The translations under genes and the position numbers were made by a program. A DNA stretch of 64,000 nt from Microvirga sp. BSC39 (lineage in GTDB: Bacteria > Pseudomonadota > Alphaproteobacteria > Rhizobiales > Beijerinckiaceae). Within the stretch, counting starts at the first letter, position 1. Every line of letters begins with the position of its first letter. The notes beneath the pieces are model-generated. The model saw nothing but the letters and a program-made list of their open reading frames with translations, did not search any database and was not told where the DNA came from. Positions 26,992-35,833 of the stretch are shown here, in pieces. The DNA is taken from assembly GCF_000739015.1 (NCBI RefSeq), contig NZ_JPUG01000075.1, positions 46,292-110,291 of the forward strand, given 5' to 3'.

Positions 26992-27783
26992 TCAGCGGGT
27001 ACCTGCCCCGCTGGTGACGATCAGGTCTAGCCGCTCCAGATCCGAGTGGTGCATCAGCAGCACGCCGTTTTTGTGCGCGAGCTGGTGGGCAGATTTTGTG
27101 TAGACAGAGTTTGTGACCACCACAGCGTAAGGAGCATCCTGAAACGCAGCGGCCGCATAGGCTTCCTGAACAGCCTTGTTGCCAACGGTGCCGTTGTAAA
27201 ACTTGCACTGGATGACCACCCGTCTGCCATCCTTCTCCGCGATGATGTCGGCACCTTGATCGCCCGATCCGGGAGTAAGCGCGGCCTGCCATCCGGCTTC
27301 GTGAAGCACATCACGGCAATAGAGCTCAAACTCCCGGCCGGTCATCGCATCGTCAAACTCGACTGCAGCCTCGGTCGGCTGGTGCCGATCGATGATCCGG
27401 TTCATCCGGGTCCTGAGGCGGGCAACGTACCGTTTTGGGTCCTTAGCGACGAGATGATCGATCTTCCGGCGCTGGAACTCCGGTACAAGCGTCTTCTTGA
27501 TGAAGGTGTTCAGGTGCCTGTCCCAGGTTTCCTCTGAGATGTTTCCATACTCGTCAGGTGAGAGCATATGGGCACGTTTGGTCGCCAGGGTCCGGACATG
27601 CCTTAAGGCCGCTCGGTCCGTTAGATCATAGATCAGCAGAAGCGAGTGAACCTTGGTCAGCCGCAAGAACAGGAGCAGCGCGAGCCCGGCCCAGGCGGCA
27701 ATGGGGTGTAGATAGAGGCCTACGCCGAACAGAAGCAGCATCGCAGCGCTGAACGCCTTGTGCCTCCAGAGGTACCGAAACAT
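26992..27783 (-). CDS. Membrane-anchored Mrr-type restriction endonuclease domain protein
   Basis: 263 aa. Two membrane helices near the N-terminus (residues about 10-50: FSAAMLLLFGVGLYL and AAWAGLALLLFLRL), then a coiled or helical region, and a C-terminal Mrr_cat domain (about 150-250) with MTGREFELYCRDVLHEAGW, TPGSGDQGADIIAEK (catalytic Asp) and VIQCKFYNG (Q-x-K). Such proteins act on DNA, for example as type IV-like restriction or plasmid defence. A membrane-tethered nuclease of unknown target. Confidence 0.85.
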   Translation of the reverse strand: MFRYLWRHKAFSAAMLLLFGVGLYLHPIAAWAGLALLLFLRLTKVHSLLLIYDLTDRAALRHVRTLATKRAHMLSPDEYGNISEETWDRHLNTFIKKTLVPEFQRRKIDHLVAKDPKRYVARLRTRMNRIIDRHQPTEAAVEFDDAMTGREFELYCRDVLHEAGWQAALTPGSGDQGADIIAEKDGRRVVIQCKFYNGTVGNKAVQEAYAAAAFQDAPYAVVVTNSVYTKSAHQLAHKNGVLLMHHSDLERLDLIVTSGAGTR

Positions 27784-27907
27784 TCCCTTTACCGTGCCAA
27801 ATGCCGGTCATCGCCATGATCACCAGCCGTTGTCGATAGCTGAGCGCGGTTACCGACGGCTTCGCACTGAGCCAAAACCGAGAGAACTCACAGGATTATT
27901 TCGACAG

Positions 27908-28135
27908 CTACTGTTTAGTCATCCGGGTTCTGTCGAGGATTTGACCGGCGAACTCGCGCAACTCCTCCACAGTGCTTGTCTCGTCCCTCTGAATGACGAA
28001 GAGCCCGGTATGAAGCAGGATCATCAGTTCCCGAGCCTGCCGTGCTTCACCGTCGGCAGCCGGCATGACTTCAGCCATCTTGGTTCGCATGATAGCCGCA
28101 TCGCGGTCCAAGGTTTCCATAAGACGGGTGGTCAC
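27908..28135 (-). CDS. Small hypothetical protein
   Basis: 75 aa from a GTG at 28135 with GAAGGAG 7 bases upstream. The longer frame to 28231 lacks a ribosome site. Mainly helical, with ETLDRDAAIMRTKMAEVMPA and LRDFAGQ-like ending (LREFAGQILDRTRM). No family recognised. It is in the same direction as the small protein at 28297. Confidence 0.55.
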   Translation of the reverse strand: MTTRLMETLDRDAAIMRTKMAEVMPAADGEARQARELMILLHTGLFVIQRDETSTVEELREFAGQILDRTRMTKQ

Positions 28136-28296
28136 TGCATCTCCTTCCATCGGCCGATCTGAGAGCCTGACCGATACAAATAGTTCTCCTCGCCGGAATG
28201 GTAATAGGCAGGTGCAGGAGAGCCCAATCACTCGGGCTTGATGCCGAGAGCAATGCAGTAGCCGTAATACGCATGTTCCCCTGCCTTATAGTAGAT

Positions 28297-28455
28297 TTAC
28301 GCGACCTCCGTCTTCTTGCGCCGGTAGGGGACAAAGCGGGAGCCGGCGCGTTGGAGGCGGAGATAGGCCATCGGGTAGGTGTCGAGTTTGACGGTCTGCT
28401 GAAGGCGAGGGAACTCCTTGGTCGACATCTCTTCCGAGGAGTCGTCTCGGCCCAT
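28297..28455 (-). CDS. Small protein (52 aa)
   Basis: Open frame from ATG 28455 (an ATG at 28461 lies 6 bases upstream, and an internal ATG at 28428 is preceded by GGAAGAG). The product ends with a Tyr/Arg-rich tail (KLDTYPMAYLRLQRAG, then FVPYRRKKTEVA). Coding potential is suggested by composition, not by a known family. A 12-bp inverted repeat overlaps its start region (28459-28488). Confidence 0.4.
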   Translation of the reverse strand: MGRDDSSEEMSTKEFPRLQQTVKLDTYPMAYLRLQRAGSRFVPYRRKKTEVA

Positions 28456-28458
28456 AAA

Positions 28459-28488
28459 CATCACGAACACTTTTCGGTGTTCGTGATG
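28459..28488. repeat. Inverted repeat overlapping a translation start
   Basis: CATCACGAACAC (28459-28470) and GTGTTCGTGATG (28477-28488) form a perfect 12-bp stem with loop TTTTCG. On the minus strand it ends at the first ATG of the small protein at 28297, so it could hide the start. Confidence 0.7.
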
Positions 28489-28560
28489 AACCGCTCATCG
28501 CTGAGGAACTCTGGGGTCGAAGCTGCCATACTGAGGATTCTCCATTAGGTCAGGCGCAAC

Positions 28561-28590
28561 AAAAAAAGCCGCTCCAACACTGGAGCGGCT
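28561..28590 (-). terminator. Rho-independent terminator of the csp gene
   Basis: On the minus strand AGCCGCTCCA and TGGAGCGGCT form a 10-bp stem followed by a run of seven T (plus-strand AAAAAAA at 28561-28567). It lies just after the csp stop. Confidence 0.9.
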
Positions 28591-28627
28591 CAGCGTAAAG
28601 GCGGAGCAATCCGAGACTTAAAGGGTC

Positions 28628-28837
28628 TCAGACCTGCTGCAGGTTGGTCGCGGATTCTTTTCCCGAGCGACGATCCTGCTCAATCTCGTAGGAGATCTTC
28701 TGCCCATCCTGCAGGCTGCGAAGGCCTGCGCGCTCCACCGCTGAAATATGAACGAATACGTCCTTGCCGCCATTGTCCGGCTGAATGAAGCCGTATCCCT
28801 TGGTTTCATTGAACCACTTTACTGTGCCAGTCGCCAT
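28628..28837 (-). CDS. cspA: Cold shock domain protein
   Basis: 69 aa, one CSD domain: TVKWFNETKGYGFIQPD carries RNP1, DVFVHISAVERAGL carries RNP2, and DGQKISYEIEQDRRSGKESA finishes the barrel. It binds single-stranded RNA/DNA and remodels mRNA. A GCGGAAC...GTTCCGC palindrome (28870-28888) lies upstream. It has its own rho-independent terminator. Confidence 0.95.
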   Translation of the reverse strand: MATGTVKWFNETKGYGFIQPDNGGKDVFVHISAVERAGLRSLQDGQKISYEIEQDRRSGKESATNLQQV

Positions 28838-29521
28838 TCTCGTCCCTAGTCCCTAGTCGTTTCCTCTAGCGGAACGTCATGTTCCGCCCTCCGGTGACAG
28901 GTCCGTCACGCGAAGGAGGCTAGTTGGGCAGGGGTACCGTGGCAATATAGAGGCAAAATCAGGATTAACGCTCCTTTGAGTGCCGGGGTTGCTCCCGGCC
29001 GGTGACCTCGGCCCAGAACTGGTCGGCTCGTCTCTCAAATGCTTTCGGGCCGCGGCTGTCGCTCTGTAGAACCGACCGGGATGCCCGGCTCTGTCTCGGT
29101 AGCCCCTCGATTCAAAGATTCCCTATTATGTTTCGAACCTCATGGGCCTAATCAAATCACGCTGGCAGGTCCGGTCAATTCAAGTGCGATCGAAATAAAG
29201 GCAGAACTTGCCGAATTATGGTTAAAAGACCCTCCGGCAGGCGCGTTCCCGCTTGATGGATCCTTAGAGGGATTTTGGAAATTCCCCTTCGCCGTTGCTT
29301 GCCTTCTTTTAATTCCTGTGTTTCGTAAAGTCATTCTCAGATCACAATTCGTGTTCACGAAATGGGAACAAGGGCAGATAATCACGTTTCAAGGTGCGGA
29401 CCGGAGGCCGATGGTCTCAGGGCTGCAACCTGAAGCGGCCTCCTCGCCTTGCGGGTTGGAGGGGTGATGCTCAGCCCTTGGATCAAGCGAGTTTGGTCTG
29501 TGTTTGTATTGAGGGGAACGG
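28838..29521. other. Long intergenic region
   Basis: About 680 bases. A 7-bp palindrome (GCGGAAC...GTTCCGC, 28870-28888) is just upstream of cspA. A palindrome-like GGGATTTTGGAAATTCCCC is at 29269-29287, similar to the element seen at 44-52 kb. An open frame 29039-29467 lacks protein-like composition (see rejected). No certain gene. Confidence 0.4.
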
Positions 29522-30442
29522 ATGAGCCGCCAGTCATTTTCGGAAGATGACTTCTCAGAGAGCATGACGCTCCAGAACGTGAGTGCCAATCTCGAGACCA
29601 TAAAGCGGATGATGGGATGGTCGGTGACGGAGATGTCGAAGCATATCGGCATCAGCGACCGGCACCTGGACAGCTTGCTTAAGATGACCTCGAACGTCAC
29701 CGTCCTGGTGCTCGAAAAGATCGCCGACGGACTCGGCATTCCCTTTCTGCGCCTTGTGGGCACTCGGATCGTGGTCAGGGGGCACCAAGCTGGCGCAGAT
29801 TTCCTTAAAGAACTTCGTAAGGAATCGTGGGAGATCAGCAGCGAGGATGCTCCGGCACCGCCTGTCCGGCGGACGAGAGCGGCAGACACCCGTAAGTCGG
29901 GCAAGGCCGAAAAGGCTTCTGAAGCGCCTGAGGCTCCAGCCGGGCTCGAAGGGATCCTGCAGCGCATCGTTGAAGTCCAGGATCGTCTCGCTAAGGATAA
30001 TAATCAGACCAACGCAAAGGTCGACAGGCTTTCAACACAGGTTGAAAACCTGGTGAGCGCGGTCAAGGCCGGAATTGGTGAGGCAGGTGCCGCATCCGTC
30101 ACCGGAGCCAAGCGGGTGCCTAAAGGTCCGCGCAAGGCAAAGACCGAGGGTGAAAGTGCTACGGGGTTGGCGGCGAAGAGCGGTCGGAGCGGAGCCGCAC
30201 GCTCGATTGCTGGAGCAACAAGCTCAGTAACGAGCGAAGCCTCGGGCACGAAGGATGCCGAAGGTGATCTGTTCGAGCGCAGCGCCCCCGCGCCAGCCAA
30301 GCGCCGGGGCCGTCCGCCGAAGACGGAAAGCGCGTCTGGCCGAGAGGCTGCTTTGAAGTCGCGCGGAACGGACAGCGTAAAGAAGTCGAAGGCCTCAGAA
30401 GGGGCCGGAGCCCCAAAGCGGGCCTACAACAGGAAGAAATGA
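29522..30442 (+). CDS. XRE-type HTH / AT-hook DNA-binding protein
   Basis: 306 aa from ATG 29522 with GGGGAAC upstream. Residues about 15-80 form a Cro/CI-type helix-turn-helix (NLETIKRMMGWSVTEMSKHI, then GISDRHLDSLLKMTSNVTV). A coiled coil follows near 140-180 (LQRIVEVQDRLAKDN, VDRLSTQVENLV). The C-terminus is basic and Ala/Ser/Lys-rich with an AT-hook-like PAKRRGRPPK near 262. It combines a phage-repressor-like HTH with a nucleoid-binding tail. Likely a regulator; targets unknown. Confidence 0.7.
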   Translation: MSRQSFSEDDFSESMTLQNVSANLETIKRMMGWSVTEMSKHIGISDRHLDSLLKMTSNVTVLVLEKIADGLGIPFLRLVGTRIVVRGHQAGADFLKELRKESWEISSEDAPAPPVRRTRAADTRKSGKAEKASEAPEAPAGLEGILQRIVEVQDRLAKDNNQTNAKVDRLSTQVENLVSAVKAGIGEAGAASVTGAKRVPKGPRKAKTEGESATGLAAKSGRSGAARSIAGATSSVTSEASGTKDAEGDLFERSAPAPAKRRGRPPKTESASGREAALKSRGTDSVKKSKASEGAGAPKRAYNRKK

Positions 30443-31166
30443 GAAAGCCCGCTCACAGATATGAGGCGGTGGGAGCTGGTGACGCGACCGGTTCCACGAC
30501 ACCAATCTGCTTCGGGATTGGACTGTGACAGGCTCCTAGAGCCAGTGTGATGCCAGCCGTGAGAGCCAGTCTGGAATAAGTGGAGTGATTTGCGAAACGG
30601 GTCATGCTCCCTTTTACTGCAGGGGCGGCCACGCACGCAAATTCGGTTTCATTTATTTCTAATTCCTCCTTCAGGTCTCAGTTTGGGTGGAGGCTGAACG
30701 AACCCCGTAAAGATTTGTGATCTCAATTCTAGTGAGGCTTGGGAAACTCGTTTGGCTTGAGCAGGAGATGTTTGGGGCCAAGTGACCGGCGGAAGTGCCT
30801 AATGAGAGTTCGGTAGCTTTGGAAGTGAGGGTACTGCATCCCGGAAGTTGGACGATACCTGCACCGAAGAGGTTGTACCCAGCAGGCATCCCTTTAGAAC
30901 CTGAATCGTCCAACTTCCGGCGTTGTGTATGCAGAATAGAAACAGGACAATGATCCTGCTGAAATGGGAAGCGTCTAATTCAGAAGATGGACTAATGAGC
31001 ATGACCCATGGGCGGCCGCCTAAATGTCTCGGAGTCAGCATGGCCGGGCAACGAATTCAACCGGGACCGGTTATCCTTGCAATGATCTGACCCGTTGCAG
31101 GCCTTTGGTGCACTACCTCGCCAGGAGCACACTGGCACTGGCTTTGCCGGACATAAGGATAGTTCC
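30443..31166. other. Long intergenic region with an inverted repeat
   Basis: About 720 bases, AT-richer than the neighbours. It contains the 16-bp inverted repeat listed separately (30841-30920). Other open frames have no protein-like composition. Confidence 0.4.
30841..30920. repeat. 16-bp inverted repeat, 48-base spacer
   Basis: CCGGAAGTTGGACGAT (30841-30856) and its exact complement ATCGTCCAACTTCCGG (30905-30920) flank 48 bases. Outside, both arms also share a CTGCAT word (30834-30839 and the reverse near 30932). The spacer has no open frame. It could be a miniature element or a large operator. Confidence 0.7.
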
Positions 31167-31874
31167 ATGAACCCCCGCCATCTCCTTCATGCCTCTCTGG
31201 CCTTTGCGCTCCTCGGCGCCAGCTCAGGCTGGGCGCAACCGGCGCCCTCCTGTGGGGACACAACCAAGGTAAGCCGATCAGACACTCTCAGCAGCATTGC
31301 GGCTCGCTGCGATACCTCTGAAGCGGCAATCCTGCGGGCGAACCCGGCTGTTGAGGGGTCGGACGACCTTCGGGTCGGCCAGGACCTAAAACTCGCCGCC
31401 TCTACAGATCAGCCGACAACCGAGCGCCTTGGGTCGCTTGCCCGCGAAGCCGGAAGCGCGCTGAGCGGAATGGCGAAGGATGTCACGTCGTCCGTAGACA
31501 ACCTCCTCGATAAGAACCCGGATCTGCGCCAACGGCTGGGCGGCATTGGCGATCGTATCAAGTCGACGGACGTCGATGTGAGCAAGGCTGAGGTCTCGCT
31601 GACGCCCGGCAACGGTACGGTCGGCACGACGGTGACCGTCTCTGCCAAGGGTCTCCCCGCCAATACGGCGGTGGTCATCGGCGGCGGAGCGCCCCGGACC
31701 GCCTATGAGGTTCTCCAGCAAGCCAAGACCGGTGCAGATGGAACCCTCCAGGCAACCGTGCGAATACCAGATTGGAGCACCGGTCAGGAGCGTTTTGTGG
31801 TGACGGTCGCTGCCGAAGAGACAGAGTGGAAGGTGCGCTCTGCTCCCTTCCAGATCACCGGCACCAAGCTCTGA
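31167..31874 (+). CDS. Exported LysM-domain protein
   Basis: 235 aa from ATG 31167 with AAGGA upstream. Signal peptide (LLHASLAFALLGASSGWA, cleaved near residue 23). A LysM-like module at about 30-75 begins KVSRSDTLSSIAARCDTSE and ends DDLRVGQDLKL. The middle is Ser/Ala-rich and helical. The C-terminal 100 residues look like an immunoglobulin-like IPT/TIG fold (VSLTPGNGTVGTTVTVSAKG). LysM binds peptidoglycan, so it likely sits in the periplasm at the cell wall. Unlinked to other genes. Confidence 0.75.
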   Translation: MNPRHLLHASLAFALLGASSGWAQPAPSCGDTTKVSRSDTLSSIAARCDTSEAAILRANPAVEGSDDLRVGQDLKLAASTDQPTTERLGSLAREAGSALSGMAKDVTSSVDNLLDKNPDLRQRLGGIGDRIKSTDVDVSKAEVSLTPGNGTVGTTVTVSAKGLPANTAVVIGGGAPRTAYEVLQQAKTGADGTLQATVRIPDWSTGQERFVVTVAAEETEWKVRSAPFQITGTKL

Positions 31875-31934
31875 GGAGAACAGGGTCCGGCAGGTCAGGC
31901 CATCCGTATGACATATCGGAACTAAGCTTTCGCT

Positions 31935-32276
31935 TCAGTTCCGCCCGACCTGCGCCAACATGGCTTTGACAATCACGCGGTGAAACGGCTTCACCGCGAC
32001 CAGGTAGATCCGGCCGAGGCGGTTTCTCGTGCGGACGAAAGTCGTCGCTGTGACCGTCTGGCCGTCTCGCGCTGGCGCGACCTCGACCACAACCCGGAAA
32101 TCCAGATGGGCATCGTCGAACCCCATCACCACCCGCTCAGGCGACGCACTTACGACGGGGAAGATCCCAATCCGCTCTGCCCCCGCCGGCGGTCCACGCT
32201 TGAGACCGAATGGCGTGACGGCGAGGTTGCGCAGCACGAGGAGGCCGCTCACCCACCGAGGCCGCCGCTCCATCAT
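31935..32276 (-). CDS. DUF2867 family protein, N-terminus unclear
   Basis: 113 codons from the first ATG, but the same frame remains coding upstream to about 32400 (LPGADFTDSYSIQVAEPLHA precedes MMERRPRW), without any ATG, GTG or TTG in the expected place. DUF2867 features: FPVVSASPERVVMGFDDAHL then RVVVEVAPARDGQ, TATTFVRTRNRLGRIYLVAV and KPFHRVIVKAMLAQ. The gene may have lost its start by frameshift near 32410 or use a rare start. Function of DUF2867 is unknown. Confidence 0.6.
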   Translation of the reverse strand: MMERRPRWVSGLLVLRNLAVTPFGLKRGPPAGAERIGIFPVVSASPERVVMGFDDAHLDFRVVVEVAPARDGQTVTATTFVRTRNRLGRIYLVAVKPFHRVIVKAMLAQVGRN

Positions 32277-32431
32277 GCGCCGGGCCGCTTCACGCGCGTG
32301 GAGGGGTTCGGCAACCTGGATGGAATAGGAGTCGGTGAAGTCGGCACCGGGGAGGGGCGGATCTATAGCAATAGGCGGAGCACCGACTATGACCTGGCTA
32401 AATCGACGGCATCAGGCGTGAGACCATGCCA

Positions 32432-32659
32432 CTAGGTAGGCCGCCGCGGATCGCTGGCCAGACCCAAGACAGCGAGCAGAGCCTCTGGAACAGGTTCCTG
32501 AACGATCTGAGCATAATCAGCACGCAGGACCTCGCCCAGCCGCCTCATGGTTGAACCCTTGAGACCGGGGTCTGAAGGCGGGGGGCCTTCCCCGCCGGTT
32601 CCGCCTGGCGACGATGCCAGGGCGAGTGCGCCTTGTGTGTCTGGTTCTGCCGCACGCAT
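32432..32659 (-). CDS. NepR-like anti-sigma factor (copy C)
   Basis: 75 aa from ATG 32659 with AGGA 6 bases upstream. An N-terminal Gly/Pro/Ser linker (ALASSPGGTGGEGPPP), then the core LGEVLRADYAQIVQEPVP followed by EALLAVLGLA, aligned position by position with copies A (15001) and B (22660). As for those, it should inhibit an EcfG-type sigma factor, but no PhyR or EcfG is in the window. The conserved basic or aromatic position after PVP is Glu (copy B has Asp-Arg), a possible specificity change. Confidence 0.7.
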   Translation of the reverse strand: MRAAEPDTQGALALASSPGGTGGEGPPPSDPGLKGSTMRRLGEVLRADYAQIVQEPVPEALLAVLGLASDPRRPT

Positions 32660-33809
32660 CAACGTCCTATCTCCCGGCCAGAGCAAGAGTTTCGCGAAGC
32701 AGTAAAGGAGCGCCATAAAGTCGGAATTTAGGCAAGCGCCCGTGTGCGCTTCATGCAATCGTGCAAAGAAATAGTCCGACGCGGGATGAGGCCATGAGCT
32801 CGTCTGGACCAGATCGGGGTCGTTCGTCCTGCTCCCGGAGCAGAGTTATGCGGCGCTGCTGGGCACTCCCGCGCAGAGACGCGGGTGGCGCTCCTGCGCG
32901 GCGGCACCTTAGGTGCCGATAGCGGGAGCGTATCAGCCTGAGGAGGGGCTGCATGGCCCCTGAACAATCGGGCAGATGCCGTGGCGGCTCTCGCCGCGTC
33001 CATTTCCACGGTGACGGAGGCTGCTTGTCAGCCTGGCCGAGCTGCTCCTGAGAGCATTGGAAGCCGAAAGAGCATGAGGACGCTTGTCGTCCGCCCGCAG
33101 CCGGAGCGTTCTGCGACGGCAAGTATTCAGATAGTATTCACGAAGGACGCGGTTTTCGCGTCCGGATTGCGAGGCGTGGTTGCATTGAGCAACCGGTAGC
33201 CTCGCACCCACCCGGCCACGATCCGTCTGGATCGTGCGATTTGAGCTCACCCAAAGCGCGCCGGGACAGCCTCGCAGAGATCAATGTTAGACTAGCCAAA
33301 CGTGCTGTATCCGGAGGTGCGGCACGTTTGGGGTATTGGGCCCTAAAAAATATCCTGCCCCTAAACCTCCCTCTAGACCCCTCCTGTATGGGGTCTGTTG
33401 GCTTCAGAGGTATCCGACAGCCGCAGGCTATGACCGTCGGCGGGGTAGGGTCACACGGGACGTAAAACGGGGCCTGTGGCCCCTCCCGGGCCGGAAGAGG
33501 GCCCTTGTGGAGCCTTGTCCTGCCTCGATCGGCCTCCAGGCCGCTCCTGGCGGGTTTGGGGACGCGCACACAGTGAGAGCGCGTCCCTTTCTGCCGTGAA
33601 AATGTATTCCGGCAGTACAAACTGATATGAATACGCTCAAGCCTAATCGCGGGGGAACACCCGCTGTTATGAGATACGCTGAGCATCAGGCTTAGGATGT
33701 GTAGATGGGCTTGCGTCAGGGGTGACAGTCATGAGGAAGGGTTCGGGAGCGGTCTGAATGGCGTTCACGTCAGTTCTCCAATTCTGAAACTTATGGCTGT
33801 TGGGATCGG
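32660..33809. other. 1.15-kb intergenic region
   Basis: Largest gap in the window. Possible hairpins: CACGATCC/GGATCGTG (33217-33236) and a 10-bp inverted repeat CCAAACGTGC (33296-33305) / GCACGTTTGG (33322-33331). Open frames here have random-like, Arg/Pro-rich composition in all six frames. It might hold a promoter, a small RNA or a maintenance site, but I see no iteron array or par genes. Confidence 0.4.
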
Positions 33810-34241
33810 CTAGGGCGTAAAGCCCGGAAGATCGACGTGGTATGGAGCCGGATCGACGTAGGCAAAGCTGCCGTCAGGCTGCATCTCGTCTTTGAGCATC
33901 TTCTTATGCCGCGCTTTGCAGCGGTTCCTGACGGTGCCGACATAACCGACGGCCTCGAAGAAGGCTTTGGGCGTGGGGTGGTCGACGATAGTCCCGCTCG
34001 CATCCCAGAACGCGTTCTGGATCTCGTGCCTGATCGGGTCGCCAGGGAAGATCTGCTCGTGGAGCCTCTCGGCTATCGCGTGTGCGACCTCGGCCTCGCT
34101 CTTGGCGGTGTAGCCGTGGACGAGACACTGGCGGCGGAAGCTGTCGAGGGCCCGGAGGTCTCCGATGGTCTCGGTTCTGATCCGGTGCACGGTCCCTTTG
34201 GGATCGAGCACGTAGTAGATCGAGTTGAAGTGATCGGCCAT
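33810..34241 (-). CDS. Conserved hypothetical protein
   Basis: 143 aa from ATG 34241 with GAGAGGGC upstream. Soluble, with an ordered N-terminus (HFNSIYYVLDPKGTVHRIR), a helical middle (AEVAHAIAERLHEQIFPGD), and a basic region RNRCKARHKKMLKDE. No domain recognised. Only 11 bases downstream of the gene at 34253, so the two are probably one operon. Confidence 0.6.
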   Translation of the reverse strand: MADHFNSIYYVLDPKGTVHRIRTETIGDLRALDSFRRQCLVHGYTAKSEAEVAHAIAERLHEQIFPGDPIRHEIQNAFWDASGTIVDHPTPKAFFEAVGYVGTVRNRCKARHKKMLKDEMQPDGSFAYVDPAPYHVDLPGFTP

Positions 34242-34252
34242 GAAATGCCCTC

Positions 34253-34588
34253 TCACTGCAAAACGACCGGGATCCCCTGCATGTTCATTGCATCAATGAC
34301 GCGGATCACGCCGTCGAGGATCGCCGTCTGGTCGCTGGTCCAGAATTCGAACATCAGCCAGTCGGAGCTGTCGCCCTGCAGGAACCAGCAGGTGTCGACG
34401 AAGCGCTTGCCATCCTCGTGGCGGGTGAAGCCATGCGGTGCGGCGCCAAGGTAGCGGAAGGCGGTGGCGCGGAAGGTGTCGACGAAGGCGATGTCATCCT
34501 CGTCGGAATCCTTCATGTGGAGCTCCAGGAGCCAGCCCTTGCCCGGGAAGTCCTTGTGAAGCCTCAGGGTGTAGCGGCTTGCATCCAT
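34253..34588 (-). CDS. Conserved hypothetical protein
   Basis: 111 aa from ATG 34588 with AAAGGATC upstream. Mixed alpha-beta composition (YTLRLHKDFPGKGWLLELHM, then DTCWFLQGDSSDWLMFEFWT). No recognised domain, no signal peptide. First gene of a two-gene unit with the gene at 33810. Confidence 0.6.
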   Translation of the reverse strand: MDASRYTLRLHKDFPGKGWLLELHMKDSDEDDIAFVDTFRATAFRYLGAAPHGFTRHEDGKRFVDTCWFLQGDSSDWLMFEFWTSDQTAILDGVIRVIDAMNMQGIPVVLQ

Positions 34589-34666
34589 CGCAGGATCCTT
34601 TCCGGGTTTGTCCGATCATCTCTTCATGAACATGACCGGAGAAACGAAAGACCCAGATCAGGCGGT

Positions 34667-35833
34667 CTATTTGCCCTGCTTGGCGAGCGAGCGCCTTGCC
34701 TGAATCTCCTTGATGATCATAGGATGGAGGATCCACCGGTCGCAGCCGATCACCGGGACCAGGATGCTTTGGCGCGAGAGGAGGGCGGCCCAAGATGAAA
34801 TCGCCCCATCAGGGAAGTCGAAATTTGCTTTGCTCGCCCGAAGTGCGGTAGCCTCCACCTCAGTAATACGGCTAAAGCGGGTGTTGATCCAGCCGCGCTC
34901 CTTTAGTTTCCTAAGGGCGTCCTTCACAGTGATGTATGACCGGTGACCTGACACGGCCTGTTCGATCACATCGGCGAGGATCGTTGCCTGCCAGTCGCAA
35001 GGTGGGACCCTGAAGCATCCCCAACCAGGCACCTCATGTCCGATGGCGTGTTCCATGGAGTCGGCTTTGATCCTACCTATGGGAAGACAGGGGCGACGGG
35101 ATGTTCGAAGCCTTTCAAGAGCCGCGAGGTAGGCCTTCGCAAGGGGGCTTGCCCCTCGGGAAACAGCATCCGCCTTTTGGCGGCGCCGTGCCCCCAACTC
35201 GGCCTCGCCTTGTCGGAGCTTTGGATTGTGGAGCCACCTGCGATTGGCTGTAGTGAGGATGGCGTCTTCCAGACCCTCTCGTGAGACGTCCCGAGGCAGT
35301 CGGGACAGATCGATCTCGATGGCGCCTATGTCCATTTCGACGATGCGGGCAATTTTCTCCGCGCCGCATTCGTGGGCAACGGCGAACTCAACGATGAGGT
35401 CGCGAGATCCTTTCCAGACGACCACGTCCGGAACGATGGTTCCCAGGCGGCTCTCAAGGAGCGCGTAGTCGAAGCGGAAGTTCTTTCCTTCGAAGCCGAT
35501 CCATCGTTCTTGTCCGTCAGTTAGTTCGAGGGTCGGCAGGAAAAGCTCGAGCCTTCGCTCCAGGAGTTCCTTGGCGAATTTGTGAAGAGCAGTTTCAGGG
35601 GCGGTAGTACAGGGCCGCCCGTCGGCGGTGCCCTGGTGCCCGAAGTGATGATCCTGAACGTCGCCTTTCCTGGCAACGAGGGGAGTCCCGCAGCGAGGGC
35701 ACGTGCACCCGCAGGCGATGCCGCGGGGCACCTCAGAAATGTGAGCGATAGAGCCATCTGGCCGCTGTCCAAAGACGAGGCTTTCCTGGCCATCCAGGCA
35801 GGCGAAGCTGCTAAGTGGCGAGGTGGCGGTCAT
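34667..35833 (-). CDS. CoiA-like protein with N-terminal zinc ribbon
   Basis: 388 aa from ATG 35833. Near residue 40, GIACGCTCPRCGTPLVARKG and DHHFGH are the CoiA-type zinc-binding and His motif. A nuclease-like segment follows (about 110-200: RFDYALLESRLGTIVPDVVV, then DLIVEFAVAHECG), with acidic residues in the PD-(D/E)XK arrangement D...E-x-x. The C-terminal half is unknown. CoiA in Streptococcus promotes recombination during competence; the broader family is nuclease-like. A related pseudogene is at 11738. Confidence 0.75.
   Translation of the reverse strand: MTATSPLSSFACLDGQESLVFGQRPDGSIAHISEVPRGIACGCTCPRCGTPLVARKGDVQDHHFGHQGTADGRPCTTAPETALHKFAKELLERRLELFLPTLELTDGQERWIGFEGKNFRFDYALLESRLGTIVPDVVVWKGSRDLIVEFAVAHECGAEKIARIVEMDIGAIEIDLSRLPRDVSREGLEDAILTTANRRWLHNPKLRQGEAELGARRRQKADAVSRGASPLAKAYLAALERLRTSRRPCLPIGRIKADSMEHAIGHEVPGWGCFRVPPCDWQATILADVIEQAVSGHRSYITVKDALRKLKERGWINTRFSRITEVEATALRASKANFDFPDGAISSWAALLSRQSILVPVIGCDRWILHPMIIKEIQARRSLAKQGK

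Noticed and set aside
29039..29467. Plus-strand frame of 142 codons upstream of the XRE/AT-hook gene
   Set aside because: No ribosome binding site, no recognisable domain, and it begins in an AT-rich promoter-like stretch, so I treat it as non-coding.
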